The notes beneath the pieces are model-generated. The model saw only the letters and a program-made list of their open reading frames with translations, did not search any database and was not told the origin of the DNA. The position numbers and the translations under genes were made by a program. Shown here piece by piece: positions 7,776-16,635 of a stretch of DNA of 64,000 bases (within the stretch, counting starts at the first letter, position 1; the number at the start of each line of letters is the position of its first letter). Origin of the DNA: Balneola sp. (GTDB lineage Bacteria > Bacteroidota > Rhodothermia > Balneolales > Balneolaceae); contig JAEPPZ010000009.1 in NCBI GenBank assembly GCA_017640785.1, positions 124,001 to 188,000 on the forward strand, in the 5' to 3' direction.

Positions 7776-8366
7776 GAACTCTCTATCCACTTCCTGCATA
7801 AACCTCCAGTCCAATTGATCTAGGGTATATACTAAATGATAGAACCGTTGTTCTGTATCTTCAGCAACAAAGTGTAGGTGCTTGGTAATCATCGTATTCT
7901 CCATGTGAGAGGTTTCAATGCGACTTACTTGTATTGATCCATGTTTTCCTCTTTTAAAGCGGTAGGGGCGCAATCTGTCAATAAGAGCAAACTCAATTGG
8001 GGTTGCTCGTTCAATAACTTCTTTAGGAAAGATCTCAAAGCGTATTGGAATCATTCTATGTGCATCAGAAGGTTGATGCTTGTGTCTTTTCATATGCACT
8101 AATACCCGGTCAATGACTACGTTCTTTTGGGAATCATTTTGTACCAAAGACCATAACAATTCCTCCTGGTCGAATTCTAATTCAAAGATCTGTCCATCTT
8201 TTGTTTCAATGCTGTAGTAGGACTTTTTAATGCCACCGATAACTTTACTGTGGCAAGATCTCACTCTCTTTAACTGATGGGTAAACTCTCGTCTCCATGT
8301 AGGTTTAGGAAGCCTACTATGCCGGCAAAAAAAGACGAGTATTTCAATGAGTGGATATTTATTCAT
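7761..8366 (-). CDS. Hypothetical protein divergent from the Y-family polymerase
   Basis: Seen: 201 aa from the ATG at 8366 (a TTG two codons earlier is less likely). It is basic and soluble: LPKPTWRREFTHQLKRVRSC near the start, then beta-rich stretches SYYSIETKDGQIFELEFDQE and MIPIRFEIFPKEVIERATP, and a C-terminal part with FYHLVYTLDQLDWRFMQEVD. I do not recognise it. It shares a 67-bp divergent promoter region with the polymerase gene, which suggests joint damage-responsive control, and by position could be a polymerase accessory. Confidence 0.55.
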   Translation of the reverse strand: MNKYPLIEILVFFCRHSRLPKPTWRREFTHQLKRVRSCHSKVIGGIKKSYYSIETKDGQIFELEFDQEELLWSLVQNDSQKNVVIDRVLVHMKRHKHQPSDAHRMIPIRFEIFPKEVIERATPIEFALIDRLRPYRFKRGKHGSIQVSRIETSHMENTMITKHLHFVAEDTEQRFYHLVYTLDQLDWRFMQEVDREFLFVR

Positions 8367-8433
8367 GACCAATTCTATTTGGTCGTTTCAAGATATACAT
8401 ATATTATACATATGTTTTGAATAAATAAAAGTT
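8367..8433. promoter_or_regulatory. Divergent promoter region with inverted repeat
   Basis: The 67 bp between the two divergent starts contain gacca-N8-tggtc at 8367-8384 and an AT-rich tract (tatacatatattatacatat) at about 8393-8412. These could be an operator and overlapping promoters. No canonical LexA box was recognised. Confidence 0.35.
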
Positions 8434-9774
8434 ATGACCATTAAAAAAAACTTTTCTTACCAGCCTGAGAACGGTGTCCACAGAATCACCCTCTACAATA
8501 CCGTTTATCCTGAGCATCAACACAGGGGAAAGAAAGAACGATTATATCTACACTTTGACTTCGCATGTTTCTACGCTCAGGTGGAGCAGTTACGTAATCG
8601 GATGTACGGATTGCCGCTTATTATTGGAGGATGGAGAAAAGAGAATGGGCAAGTAAAAGGGATTGTAGCTACCTCTTCCTATGAAGCCCGTTCCTTTGGA
8701 ATAAAAACAGGAATGAGCGCTTTTGAAGCATATCAGCTTTGTCCTTTTGTGTGTATGCTACAGGTAGATTATGCCTCCTACACGGCTATATCAAAACAAG
8801 TACATTATATCTTTAAACAGTTCTCCCATACTGTCGAACGCTATTCTATGGATGAATACTTTATGGATATCTCTTTCTTAGTAGGTAAACCTGAGTTAAA
8901 GATCAGAGCTTTTGCGCAGGATGTACAAGACAAGATCTTTGAAGCTACAAACTTGTATGGCTCTATTGGGATCGCACGATCAAAGACCTATGCTAAGCTT
9001 TCCAGTAGCTTAGATAAGCCCAAAGGAATTACTTCTATAATTACCACAGAAGACGAGAGAGCTTTTATCTATCCACTAGATGTGGATGAAGTTTGGGGAG
9101 TAGGAGGTCGGCGCTACGAACACATTTTAGCTGAAGGATTCAGAACTATAGGAGATGTAGTTGATAGAGGAGCTGATAAAACCTTTATGCGACTTTTTGG
9201 AGCGAACTTTGGTAAGATGTTATATCAGACCATTACAGGTCAAGATCAAGCGAGAGTACTTGAAGAGAATGATAACTACACGCCTAAATGGGGCGTAAGT
9301 TATGGCCATACATTCAGCGAAGGATCTTGTGATGTAGAACGAATCAAAGGGGAGTTTGCAATAGCGGTAGAACAAGTATGCTATAGGCTTCGAGCTTATG
9401 GAATAAAAGCGAGTTCATTTAGCGGAATGTTTGGCTTCAATAGTACTGATCAACCGGGAGTGGGATTCAAGTTTGGAATAGATGGATACACGAATATTGA
9501 TAAAGTTGTGTTTAAATCTTGTATGAGTAGAATACTACCTGCCATCAAAGGAGCGTGCAGAGCAAAAATGGAGATCCGTAATATCATCATAGGCACAAAA
9601 GAAATAGACAAAACAGATCAGTTGAATTTATTCTTCTCTGATGAAGCTAAAGAACTGGAGAGATTCAAAGCCATTGATCAGATCAACAACCGATATGGCA
9701 AGGGGACACTAACTAAAGCTCATACTTTACTGAGGGTAAAAGGTAATACGCATTTCTTGGAAAGAAACGGGTAA
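8434..9774 (+). CDS. Y-family translesion DNA polymerase (DinB/UmuC class)
   Basis: Role: error-prone synthesis across damaged bases. Seen in 446 aa: an N-terminal 30-residue leader, then LHFDFACFYAQVEQLRNR (first catalytic Asp), GIVATSSYEARSFGIKTGM (dNTP-binding Y-fold helix), VERYSMDEYFMDIS (catalytic Asp-Glu, a variant of the usual SIDE), GSIGIARSKTYAKLSSSLDKPKG (palm end) and VWGVGGRRYEHI (helix-hairpin-helix thumb). Near the C-terminus DQLNLFFSDE carries a textbook beta-clamp-binding motif (QLNLF). Length and leader fit an accessory UmuC/DinB rather than core Pol IV. It is followed after 15 bp by a small gene, likely in the same operon. Confidence 0.9.
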   Translation: MTIKKNFSYQPENGVHRITLYNTVYPEHQHRGKKERLYLHFDFACFYAQVEQLRNRMYGLPLIIGGWRKENGQVKGIVATSSYEARSFGIKTGMSAFEAYQLCPFVCMLQVDYASYTAISKQVHYIFKQFSHTVERYSMDEYFMDISFLVGKPELKIRAFAQDVQDKIFEATNLYGSIGIARSKTYAKLSSSLDKPKGITSIITTEDERAFIYPLDVDEVWGVGGRRYEHILAEGFRTIGDVVDRGADKTFMRLFGANFGKMLYQTITGQDQARVLEENDNYTPKWGVSYGHTFSEGSCDVERIKGEFAIAVEQVCYRLRAYGIKASSFSGMFGFNSTDQPGVGFKFGIDGYTNIDKVVFKSCMSRILPAIKGACRAKMEIRNIIIGTKEIDKTDQLNLFFSDEAKELERFKAIDQINNRYGKGTLTKAHTLLRVKGNTHFLERNG

Positions 9775-9789
9775 AGTTTATATTACTTT

Positions 9790-10062
9790 ATGAAAGACAC
9801 TTTTGTACACGTCTTACGAGGAGATCTTACGCTTGGATTAGCTCACCTAGATTATCCTCGTTGTATCATGTGGTACCAACCTGAGGAGTTTGGGCATTGC
9901 TATCAGTGGATTGATACCGATCTATCAATAAGAGATCATAATCACGTCAAATTACTATTAGAAATGAAGGATATTGAACTAGGGCATATTGGTACTAAAA
10001 ACTTTCCGATGATAGAACTCAATGATGATTACACCCTCGAAATCTTAATGAAGAATAATTGA
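9790..10062 (+). CDS. Small hypothetical protein downstream of the polymerase
   Basis: Seen: 90 aa, soluble and slightly acidic, with LRGDLTLGLAHLDYPRCIMW, EFGHCYQWIDTDLSI and DYTLEILMKNN. It follows the polymerase by 15 bp in the same direction and is followed by a terminator-like hairpin, so the two form a unit. No family recognised. Possible polymerase accessory by position only. Confidence 0.5.
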   Translation: MKDTFVHVLRGDLTLGLAHLDYPRCIMWYQPEEFGHCYQWIDTDLSIRDHNHVKLLLEMKDIELGHIGTKNFPMIELNDDYTLEILMKNN

Positions 10063-10081
10063 GCTTTAAGTATGACTAGTT

Positions 10082-10120
10082 GGGAGAGGTGGTCTTTCAC
10101 CCTCCTATTTTAATCCAATC
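10082..10120 (+). terminator. Terminator-like hairpin after the polymerase operon
   Basis: Stem ggag(a)ggtg / cacc-ctcc with one bulged A and loop gtcttt, followed by tatttta. The rest of the gap to 10412 is AT-rich and I see no gene or recognisable RNA in it. Confidence 0.55.
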
Positions 10121-10412
10121 TCTAGCTCCTTTTAAGAATAACCAGAGAAACTTCCAGAGCATCCTGTATAGTACCATTGTTCCCAGGCTAAAAATATGGC
10201 TAAAAATACTTGAATTAGAAGCACTGCCAAATCTGTAAAATTACTGACTGCTATAATGGCAATTTCAGAACGTTTCATATAATCTCAATAATAACTATAC
10301 CATACAGATCAAAAATTAGCATCGTATTTGCACAAATAGTCATGCTGGTTATAACAACCAGATAGAACAATTTTTGAAAATCGTTCTACTAATCAATCAA
10401 AATAAAAAACAC

Positions 10413-10733
10413 ATGACTAATAAAGGAAAATCTGAAAATAAAAGTAAACCTAAAAAAGTTAATCCACCTTTGAATAATGCTCAAATAGAACTCAAATTGA
10501 GAAGCTTAGAAATGGTGATCTATGTACTTAGATCCTATTTGCTTACTTCTCAGGCACAACAAGATGACTTAGTAGAACTCTTTCAAAAAGTAAGAGGCCT
10601 GCTGGGGGGTGTAGTATATGATGTTACGAATGCTGGTCATTCCGAAGATTGTCCATTAATTGATCGTATCATGGACTCAGTTCACACAATTGATACAGCA
10701 GTTATTGGAAGTCATAATAAAAAAGAAGATTAA
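10413..10733 (+). CDS. Small hypothetical helical protein
   Basis: Seen: 106 aa from the ATG at 10413 (MTNKGKSENKSKPKK). A TTG 13 codons earlier is less likely. A lysine/serine-rich N-terminus is followed by helices LNNAQIELKLRSLEMVIYVL and QDDLVELFQKVRGLLGGVVY, and a C-terminal helix with LIDRIMDSVHTIDTAVIG. It could be a small DNA-associated or structural protein; there is no motif to decide. A good terminator follows. Confidence 0.5.
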   Translation: MTNKGKSENKSKPKKVNPPLNNAQIELKLRSLEMVIYVLRSYLLTSQAQQDDLVELFQKVRGLLGGVVYDVTNAGHSEDCPLIDRIMDSVHTIDTAVIGSHNKKED

Positions 10734-10740
10734 CATTAAA

Positions 10741-10772
10741 GAAAGGTGCCCAATCTGGGCGCCTTTCATCTT
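10741..10772 (+). terminator. Intrinsic terminator
   Basis: Stem gaaaggtgccca / tgggcgcctttc (one wobble), loop atc, then a T-rich tail. It closes the small helical-protein gene. Confidence 0.8.
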
Positions 10773-10874
10773 TCTACCAAGCCCCTCTTCGAGTTCTTTC
10801 AAAAGATCTGCTGCACTCACTGGTAAAACTTCCGACAATTTCATAAAGAATCGTTAATTCAAGCATTCATTTGA

Positions 10875-11009
10875 ATACCTTTCCTATATGCTGCTTTACA
10901 AGAAATACTTGATTCACCAGATAACCCTGTGGTCCTTCTTGAGGGAATGAGTAGATTAACTAATACTAAACAAAAAGACAGAACACATATTAAGCTACAA
11001 TACTTCTAA
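10875..11009 (+). pseudogene. Possible gene remnant (45 codons, no start)
   Basis: Between 10772 and 11102 no complete gene is visible. One frame open from a stop at 10872 to a TAA at 11007 reads like real protein: YAALQEILDSPDNPVVLLEG followed by MSRLTNTKQKDRTHIKLQYF. It has no start codon before the internal Met and no signature I can name. It may be the decayed 3' end of an earlier island gene, or chance. Confidence 0.25.
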
Positions 11010-11102
11010 ACCTGATATAAGAATAATGGTGCTTAAAGCGTGACTAGCTAGCAAGACCTTAGCCCCCCTTTTTAATTTTACGACCTAATCAATGGAAAAA
11101 GT

Positions 11103-12224
11103 ATGAAAGAAACTACTATTATAAGAACTAAACTCTTCAAATTACTATGGAGTAAACCCATTTCTGAGATTGCAACAGAGTATGATACTGACCACCAAAC
11201 AATAATTGGAATATGTAGCGAGTATAATATCCCCCGACCTCAATCTGGGCATTGGACAAAGGTTCGATTTGGAAAGAAAGTTGCAACTCCTGCCCTGCCT
11301 GAATCAGAACAACCTGATTCTAATATTACACTACCAGGAAAAAAGTTAGCCCTCCAACTTCCTAAAAAGACTGATGTAATTCGAGTGAAAAAAAAGATTG
11401 GGATACTACATAATTTAACTCAAAGAATATTTGATGCCTTAAAAAATAAACGAACTAGTAGACATGATAGATTAAGATCTAGAGGGTCTTCAATTCTTGA
11501 TATTTCTGTAACCTCAAAACATCTTAACAGAGCTATTAGGATAATTGATGCTATTGTAACTGAATTTGAGAAAAATGGTTATGAAGTAAAAACAACTTCA
11601 TATAATGATCTGTCAAAGTCTTTTGTTTTGATTGATGGCGAAGAAATGTATTTCCATATACACGAAAAAGGAAAAAGAGTAAAAAATCCGGATCAAAAAT
11701 ATAGCTGGGACGAATTCAGACACTTCAATACTGGAGAATTAATCCTTGGACTTAGTGACACTAAATATTGGTCACGAACAAGGTCTATTGCTGATGGAAA
11801 AACTCAGAAACTCGAAGATAAGATCGAGAAATTCTTCAAGACCGCTTTCGATATGGCTAGTAAATTGAAAGAAGAGAGAATTGAGTTTAATAAAAGACAA
11901 AATGAAGCAAATAGAATTCGAGAAGAGAAAGAACGAATCCAGCAGTTAAAACTAAAGATTAAAAAACATCGTGAAGTAAGAGTTCAAAAAGAGGTTGATA
12001 AAAGAAATGAATTAGAAAATCAGGCCAGTAACCTTTTCAAATCTGATCAAATTCTGACACTCATTGAAAGAGTAGACGATGAGATTAGAAAACGAAAGTT
12101 GAATGATGTTCAAAAAAGAAAGTATCAGGATTGGAAATGTTGGGCAGATGATCAAACTAAACGACTAAGCCCAATCCATCAAATTGTTTCAAGACTAATT
12201 CATAATAATCAGTCAAGTAATTGA
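11103..12224 (+). CDS. HTH-like N-terminus with coiled-coil C-terminus, uncharacterised
   Basis: Seen: 373 aa. Residues about 5-55 (LFKLLWSKPISEIATEYDTD, then IIGICSEYNIPRPQSGHWTK) match a module I know from uncharacterised proteins of mobile elements, of the form 'LY.LVWS.PM..LA...GIS...L...C....IP.P..GYW.K'. It looks like a helix-turn-helix. A Pro-rich linker and a basic segment follow. A middle alpha/beta domain has ELILGLSDTKYWSRTRSIAD, and a long charged helix (about residues 250-330, KRQNEANRIREEKERIQQLK) should be a coiled coil. Function unknown; probably DNA-binding. It converges on the hsdR gene with a 16-bp gap. Confidence 0.6.
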   Translation: MKETTIIRTKLFKLLWSKPISEIATEYDTDHQTIIGICSEYNIPRPQSGHWTKVRFGKKVATPALPESEQPDSNITLPGKKLALQLPKKTDVIRVKKKIGILHNLTQRIFDALKNKRTSRHDRLRSRGSSILDISVTSKHLNRAIRIIDAIVTEFEKNGYEVKTTSYNDLSKSFVLIDGEEMYFHIHEKGKRVKNPDQKYSWDEFRHFNTGELILGLSDTKYWSRTRSIADGKTQKLEDKIEKFFKTAFDMASKLKEERIEFNKRQNEANRIREEKERIQQLKLKIKKHREVRVQKEVDKRNELENQASNLFKSDQILTLIERVDDEIRKRKLNDVQKRKYQDWKCWADDQTKRLSPIHQIVSRLIHNNQSSN

Positions 12225-12240
12225 ATTTTAATTGGACTAA

Positions 12241-15200
12241 TCAAATCTCAAACCCTCCTTCAATGATAAATTTTTGAAGAAAAGAATCAATTCTAATATT
12301 AACTTTAAAGGCAGGTAATTTAGATCCTTCAAGCCCTTCGAAATATTGTCTTGCTTTCTCTTTATCAACGGTTTCTTTGAGTTCAGTAAATCTGCCATAT
12401 TCATTAATATTTGCTTCATTTACTCCTGAATCCATCATTGATCTCAATCTTGACTCGTCTAGTCCAAAGAGTTGAGACATTTTAAAGATCTGATCATTCT
12501 TTGCTTCAAACTGGTATTGAACAATGTAGTCTTTAAACGTTTTACCACTTTCTAAATTAACTGTTCCACTTGCCACATCATGTAAGAATATATTGGCATA
12601 TTTCTGCTCTTCCTGAGTTAATGAAGCAAATGATTTATGAAGTTCATCTAACGTTTTCTGGACCTCATCTTTACTTAGATCATCATTTCGAAGTGACTTT
12701 AAATATTTCTCGAACCGAGAATTCATAAAATCTGCATCAATTTTCTCAGTATCTATTTCAGTGATATAACCCTCAATTTCATATGGAATATCACCTCCAC
12801 CTGAACCCCCTCCATTTCCAAGTAATTCCTTATATCTCAACGCTAATACCAAATAAACTTCCTCATTAAATTTCAATTTAATAGAGATTCTATCTTCACC
12901 CTTTCCAAATGTGTATTCTAATTTGCTCCAGTTGAATCCTTGAATTTTTGCAGCTTGTAAATATGAGTTTAAGCTATTGAACAAACTGACAAATCTACCC
13001 CGCTCAGCAACATCTTCAGGTAGCTTCTCGAAATGCTCTATTCCAGCATTTTCAAATAATTCCGAGATGTCATCGAACAAAGAATTCATCCTGATAAGAT
13101 TGGTATCCAAATGTTCCGCGAATAACCCTAAAGGTCTATCCCCGGAATAAAGTTTTACAGCACGGTTTATATGCTGTTCCATAGTGTGAGGTTTTCGATA
13201 ATATTTTATTGTACCGAAGGGTTTGTCTGGTCCAAATAGCCGATTAGTTCTTGAAAAAGCTTGTATTATGTGCTCATACTCTTTCACCTTGTCCATATAG
13301 AGCGTGCTAACCCACTTTGAATCAAACCCGGTTAGCATTTGATCTACTACTATCAGAATATCAAGCTGATCTTGTGGAGTATTTTCTATTCTAAGATATG
13401 GTTTCTTATGTGCAAGTCTGGATGCAATATCTTTTTTGAACTTAGAGTGTGATGCAAAGGTGAAGTCCTGACCAAACAACTCATTGTAATCAGTAATTAT
13501 TTCAACAAGAGCCTCTTCTTTAAACTCAAATCCCGCATTATTATCGATAGTAGGATCAAATAAGGCAGTTACTTTTAACTCTGGTTTTCTAGCTTTAAAA
13601 ATTCGGTAATAATTTACTGCCTCAGCTATACTACTTGTAGCAAAAATTGCATGAAACTTTCCACCTTGACTTAAATCTAGCCAACTTTCACCTATGTCTT
13701 CTACTACTTTATCCTGGTGTTCCTCTCTTTGATACTGGGACATTGGAATGTAATCTTCAATTCCTCGTATATATTTACCACTATTATCAATAAAGCCTGC
13801 CATTGCAACAGACTTCATGAACTTATTATAGATCTTCTTTTTCTTTGGATCTGCTAGTGCCTCTTTTTCATCATTAGCCTTAGCTTTTTCCAACGCAACA
13901 GCTCTTCTTAAATCACGATCTTTGTAAGTAAGAACCTTATAAGGATCAAATCCAAGTACATTGCCATCCCTAATTCCATCAGCAATGCTATATCTGTGCA
14001 ACTCATCTCCAAATACAGTAGCTGTAGTGTTTAAGTTTTTTTGATTCTCGCTGTGGATAGGAGTGCCAGTAAACCCGAAGAATATAGCTTTCTCGAATGT
14101 TGCTTTAATAGTAATGAGCATGTCTCCAAATGTGGAACGATGCGCTTCATCAACTATAATAACAATCCGATGATCATTGATGATCTCAAGGTCTCTTGCA
14201 TTTAAGCTGAATTCTTCACTTTTAATAAGACTCATTTTTTGAATGGAAGTAACAATCAATGTATTTGCAGGATCGGTGCTTTTTAATTTCGATATTAACA
14301 CATTAGTGTCTTCTGTAGCCTGAACATCTTCGCTTTCATCCGAGAATCCCCTGTATTCACGTAATGATTGGTTACCAAGTTCAATACGATCCATCAGAAA
14401 GATTACTTTATCTGCGTCTTTTGAATTTGAAATAAGTTGAGCAGACTTAAAGCTTGTCAAGGTTTTACCTGAGCCTGTGGTATGCCAAATATATCCACCT
14501 AATGATTCTTTACTAGACCAATCATTTTTAGCCACCTTATCAGAGATGGAATTTGCTGCATAATACTGGTAACTACGCATCACTTTTAATATACCATCGG
14601 TATCATCAGGAACGGTATAGAAACCAATTAACTGATGCGCCATAGGAATAGATAACAAAGAAGAAGCAACGTCAGCCCAATTGTTCATAGGCTCGTTATT
14701 GAAATCTGCCCAGTGGAAATAATAGTCTTTATTAAAAATCCCATCCGAGCCAGGATTAGCAAAATATACTGTTTCCTCCGGTTCCATAGCCACAAATATC
14801 TGGATAAGCGAAAATAAACCAGTGAATAACCCTTCTTTGGAATACTTCTCTATTTGATGATATGCCTGGCTAACAGAAACCCCGCTTTTCTTTAGTTCAA
14901 TATGAATAACCGGCATTCCATTAATGAGTAGCATTAAGTCACCACGGCGGTCGTTCAGAATTCTTGAGGCACTTTTGAATCTGGGCTGTTGAACAATTTG
15001 GTACCTACTTTGCCCTGCTGCTATTTCTTGGCGATCATAGATTTTTAAGCTAACCTCTTTCCCAAAATGTTGGGTATCATTTTTATTGTCTCTTTTAATA
15101 GAAACAGTTTTACCGTTTATGAAACTATTTAATTTGAGAGGTGTTCTGAGCTGCGTGATTTGCTCTAGAATCTGCTGCATTTCCCCTTCTGTTAGGGGAT

Positions 15201-15366
15201 GATCATTGAGCCGATCTATCCCTCGATTATTCTCGAATAGAATGTTTGCCCAGTTTTGAAGTAAATCTTTTTCTGAAGGATTCTTAATTATCTCGTTTTC
15301 CCAGCCCTTTTGGGTAAGAGTTTTAATAACTGCGTTTTCGAACTCTGCTTCAATAGTAAATTTCAT
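12241..15366 (-). CDS. hsdR: Type I restriction endonuclease subunit R (first system)
   Basis: Role: ATP-driven translocase and nuclease of a type I restriction-modification complex, cutting unmethylated invading DNA. Seen in 1041 aa: an HSDR_N nuclease with RRGDLMLLIN and IHIELKK (Asp about 143, Glu about 157, Lys about 159 of the PD-(D/E)XK core), Walker A TTGSGKT at about 296-302, the DEAH box IIVDEAHRST at about 406, FFGFTGTPIHSENQ (motif III), and VDQMLTGFDSKW with HIIQAFSRTNR (motifs V-VI). A glycine-rich linker near residue 855 (GNGGGSGGGD) precedes the C-terminal helical region that docks on HsdM. It is the third gene of the minus-strand operon hsdM-hsdS-hsdR, 18 bp after hsdS. Intact. 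Confidence 0.95.
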   Translation of the reverse strand: MKFTIEAEFENAVIKTLTQKGWENEIIKNPSEKDLLQNWANILFENNRGIDRLNDHPLTEGEMQQILEQITQLRTPLKLNSFINGKTVSIKRDNKNDTQHFGKEVSLKIYDRQEIAAGQSRYQIVQQPRFKSASRILNDRRGDLMLLINGMPVIHIELKKSGVSVSQAYHQIEKYSKEGLFTGLFSLIQIFVAMEPEETVYFANPGSDGIFNKDYYFHWADFNNEPMNNWADVASSLLSIPMAHQLIGFYTVPDDTDGILKVMRSYQYYAANSISDKVAKNDWSSKESLGGYIWHTTGSGKTLTSFKSAQLISNSKDADKVIFLMDRIELGNQSLREYRGFSDESEDVQATEDTNVLISKLKSTDPANTLIVTSIQKMSLIKSEEFSLNARDLEIINDHRIVIIVDEAHRSTFGDMLITIKATFEKAIFFGFTGTPIHSENQKNLNTTATVFGDELHRYSIADGIRDGNVLGFDPYKVLTYKDRDLRRAVALEKAKANDEKEALADPKKKKIYNKFMKSVAMAGFIDNSGKYIRGIEDYIPMSQYQREEHQDKVVEDIGESWLDLSQGGKFHAIFATSSIAEAVNYYRIFKARKPELKVTALFDPTIDNNAGFEFKEEALVEIITDYNELFGQDFTFASHSKFKKDIASRLAHKKPYLRIENTPQDQLDILIVVDQMLTGFDSKWVSTLYMDKVKEYEHIIQAFSRTNRLFGPDKPFGTIKYYRKPHTMEQHINRAVKLYSGDRPLGLFAEHLDTNLIRMNSLFDDISELFENAGIEHFEKLPEDVAERGRFVSLFNSLNSYLQAAKIQGFNWSKLEYTFGKGEDRISIKLKFNEEVYLVLALRYKELLGNGGGSGGGDIPYEIEGYITEIDTEKIDADFMNSRFEKYLKSLRNDDLSKDEVQKTLDELHKSFASLTQEEQKYANIFLHDVASGTVNLESGKTFKDYIVQYQFEAKNDQIFKMSQLFGLDESRLRSMMDSGVNEANINEYGRFTELKETVDKEKARQYFEGLEGSKLPAFKVNIRIDSFLQKFIIEGGFEI

Positions 15367-15384
15367 GATACTCTTATCGATTTT

Positions 15385-16635
15385 TCACTTTGTCATCTTA
15401 TTTAGGCATGCTTTTCGAATAAGCTTCAACTTTTTAATATGCTTTATTTGTAATGAAATTTGTTTATCAATATTTCTGAAGAAGTAAGCTATTTGCTTTT
15501 GTTCATCTAGAGATGGAACCAAAGTAGAAATTTGTTCAAATGCAGGTTTATTAATTACATAACGTTGAACACCTTGCGCTGCAAAAACAAGTTGTTTTCT
15601 AACATATTTAGATGCAAACGCATAGTTTGGAAAATTTGAGAAGAGCACCCCTTCTTTTGGTCTCAAGCGTACTAAATGATATGAAAAAACAGTATCTGGC
15701 AAATCATATTCTATAACTAATACCCTTCCGATATCCTCAGGAGTCTCTGAAGTAGGAGTGAAAAAAATATCATTCTTCTGAATATTACAATCAATTATTT
15801 GACTATGACTTGCAGTAACCTCCATTAATTTCTGAATGTTTTCAGGGGTAATTTCTCTTGAATTAAAAACATCAGTATAGTTTAACAAGTATACTGGATT
15901 TTCATCGTAAGATGATTTTTTATTTACTCCATTTGATTTAAGATCGCCAATTTCAACTAGCTTCTTTTTTTCCCAATGACCTTTAAATCCGCTGAACCGA
16001 ATATCTGGAACATCTTTTTCAGATAAAGGAAACATTTTCTCTAGCATTGCTTTCTTTAAAAAACTAAGCTTATTGTATTTTTGTTTATGATTTTCTAGTT
16101 GCTGCTCGAGAGAATCAAATAAGGAAATAATATCCTTTTGTTCTTTTAAACTTGGAACTATAATAGTTCTTTTTTTCCAATCATCTACATCAAAAACTAA
16201 CTTCTCAATATCAACCCCATAAGAGCTAAGAAAGAATTTCTTATGCATTTTTGGGAGCTTGGATAACAATGTCCAAAACTCACTTGATATTTTCTCATTA
16301 CCTGCTGAAACCAGGTATTCGTTAGATACTATAGCTTTATCTAGAGATTTAGGGATAATTCCTGTCGCACCGTGTACAACTTGTCTTTTAGATACTACAA
16401 AATCACCTTCCCTTACCTGAAAATAGTTCTTTACTAATATATCTTTCCCTTTAAGGTGGCCTCGAGGAACAACTCCTTCATTTCTACGTTTAACAGTTAC
16501 TAATTCATATTCCCGATCATCCTCTAATACAATTGGGCGTTTCTTTTCCGCAAAAATTTCCCCAATCTTAAATTCCTTCCAATCTTCTGAATATTTAGAA
16601 AGCCTTATTTCAGGGTTTATTTTATCCTCACTCAT
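15385..16635 (-). CDS. hsdS: Type I restriction-modification specificity subunit S (first system)
   Basis: Role: DNA recognition; each of two target-recognition domains reads one half of a split site. Seen in 416 aa: two repeated units, each a variable domain followed by a conserved helical spacer. TRD1 begins YSEDWKEFKIGEIF and ends before VPSLKEQKDIISLFDSLEQQ; TRD2 begins FSGFKGHWEKKKLVEIGDL and ends before VPSLDEQKQIAYFFRNIDKQ. The 'PS..EQK.I...' repeats are the family hallmark. The start overlaps the end of hsdM by 8 bp. The recognition sequence cannot be read from the protein. Confidence 0.93.
   Translation of the reverse strand: MSEDKINPEIRLSKYSEDWKEFKIGEIFAEKKRPIVLEDDREYELVTVKRRNEGVVPRGHLKGKDILVKNYFQVREGDFVVSKRQVVHGATGIIPKSLDKAIVSNEYLVSAGNEKISSEFWTLLSKLPKMHKKFFLSSYGVDIEKLVFDVDDWKKRTIIVPSLKEQKDIISLFDSLEQQLENHKQKYNKLSFLKKAMLEKMFPLSEKDVPDIRFSGFKGHWEKKKLVEIGDLKSNGVNKKSSYDENPVYLLNYTDVFNSREITPENIQKLMEVTASHSQIIDCNIQKNDIFFTPTSETPEDIGRVLVIEYDLPDTVFSYHLVRLRPKEGVLFSNFPNYAFASKYVRKQLVFAAQGVQRYVINKPAFEQISTLVPSLDEQKQIAYFFRNIDKQISLQIKHIKKLKLIRKACLNKMTK

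Noticed and set aside
9790-10062. Toxin or antitoxin
   Set aside because: No toxin/antitoxin motif and no partner gene; context ties it to the polymerase.
10113-10412. Retron or other structured RNA in this gap
   Set aside because: No reverse transcriptase nearby and no extended paired structure beyond the terminator-like hairpin.
10660-10857. 65-residue frame after the small helical-protein gene
   Set aside because: Reads through the terminator hairpin and has no protein-like features.
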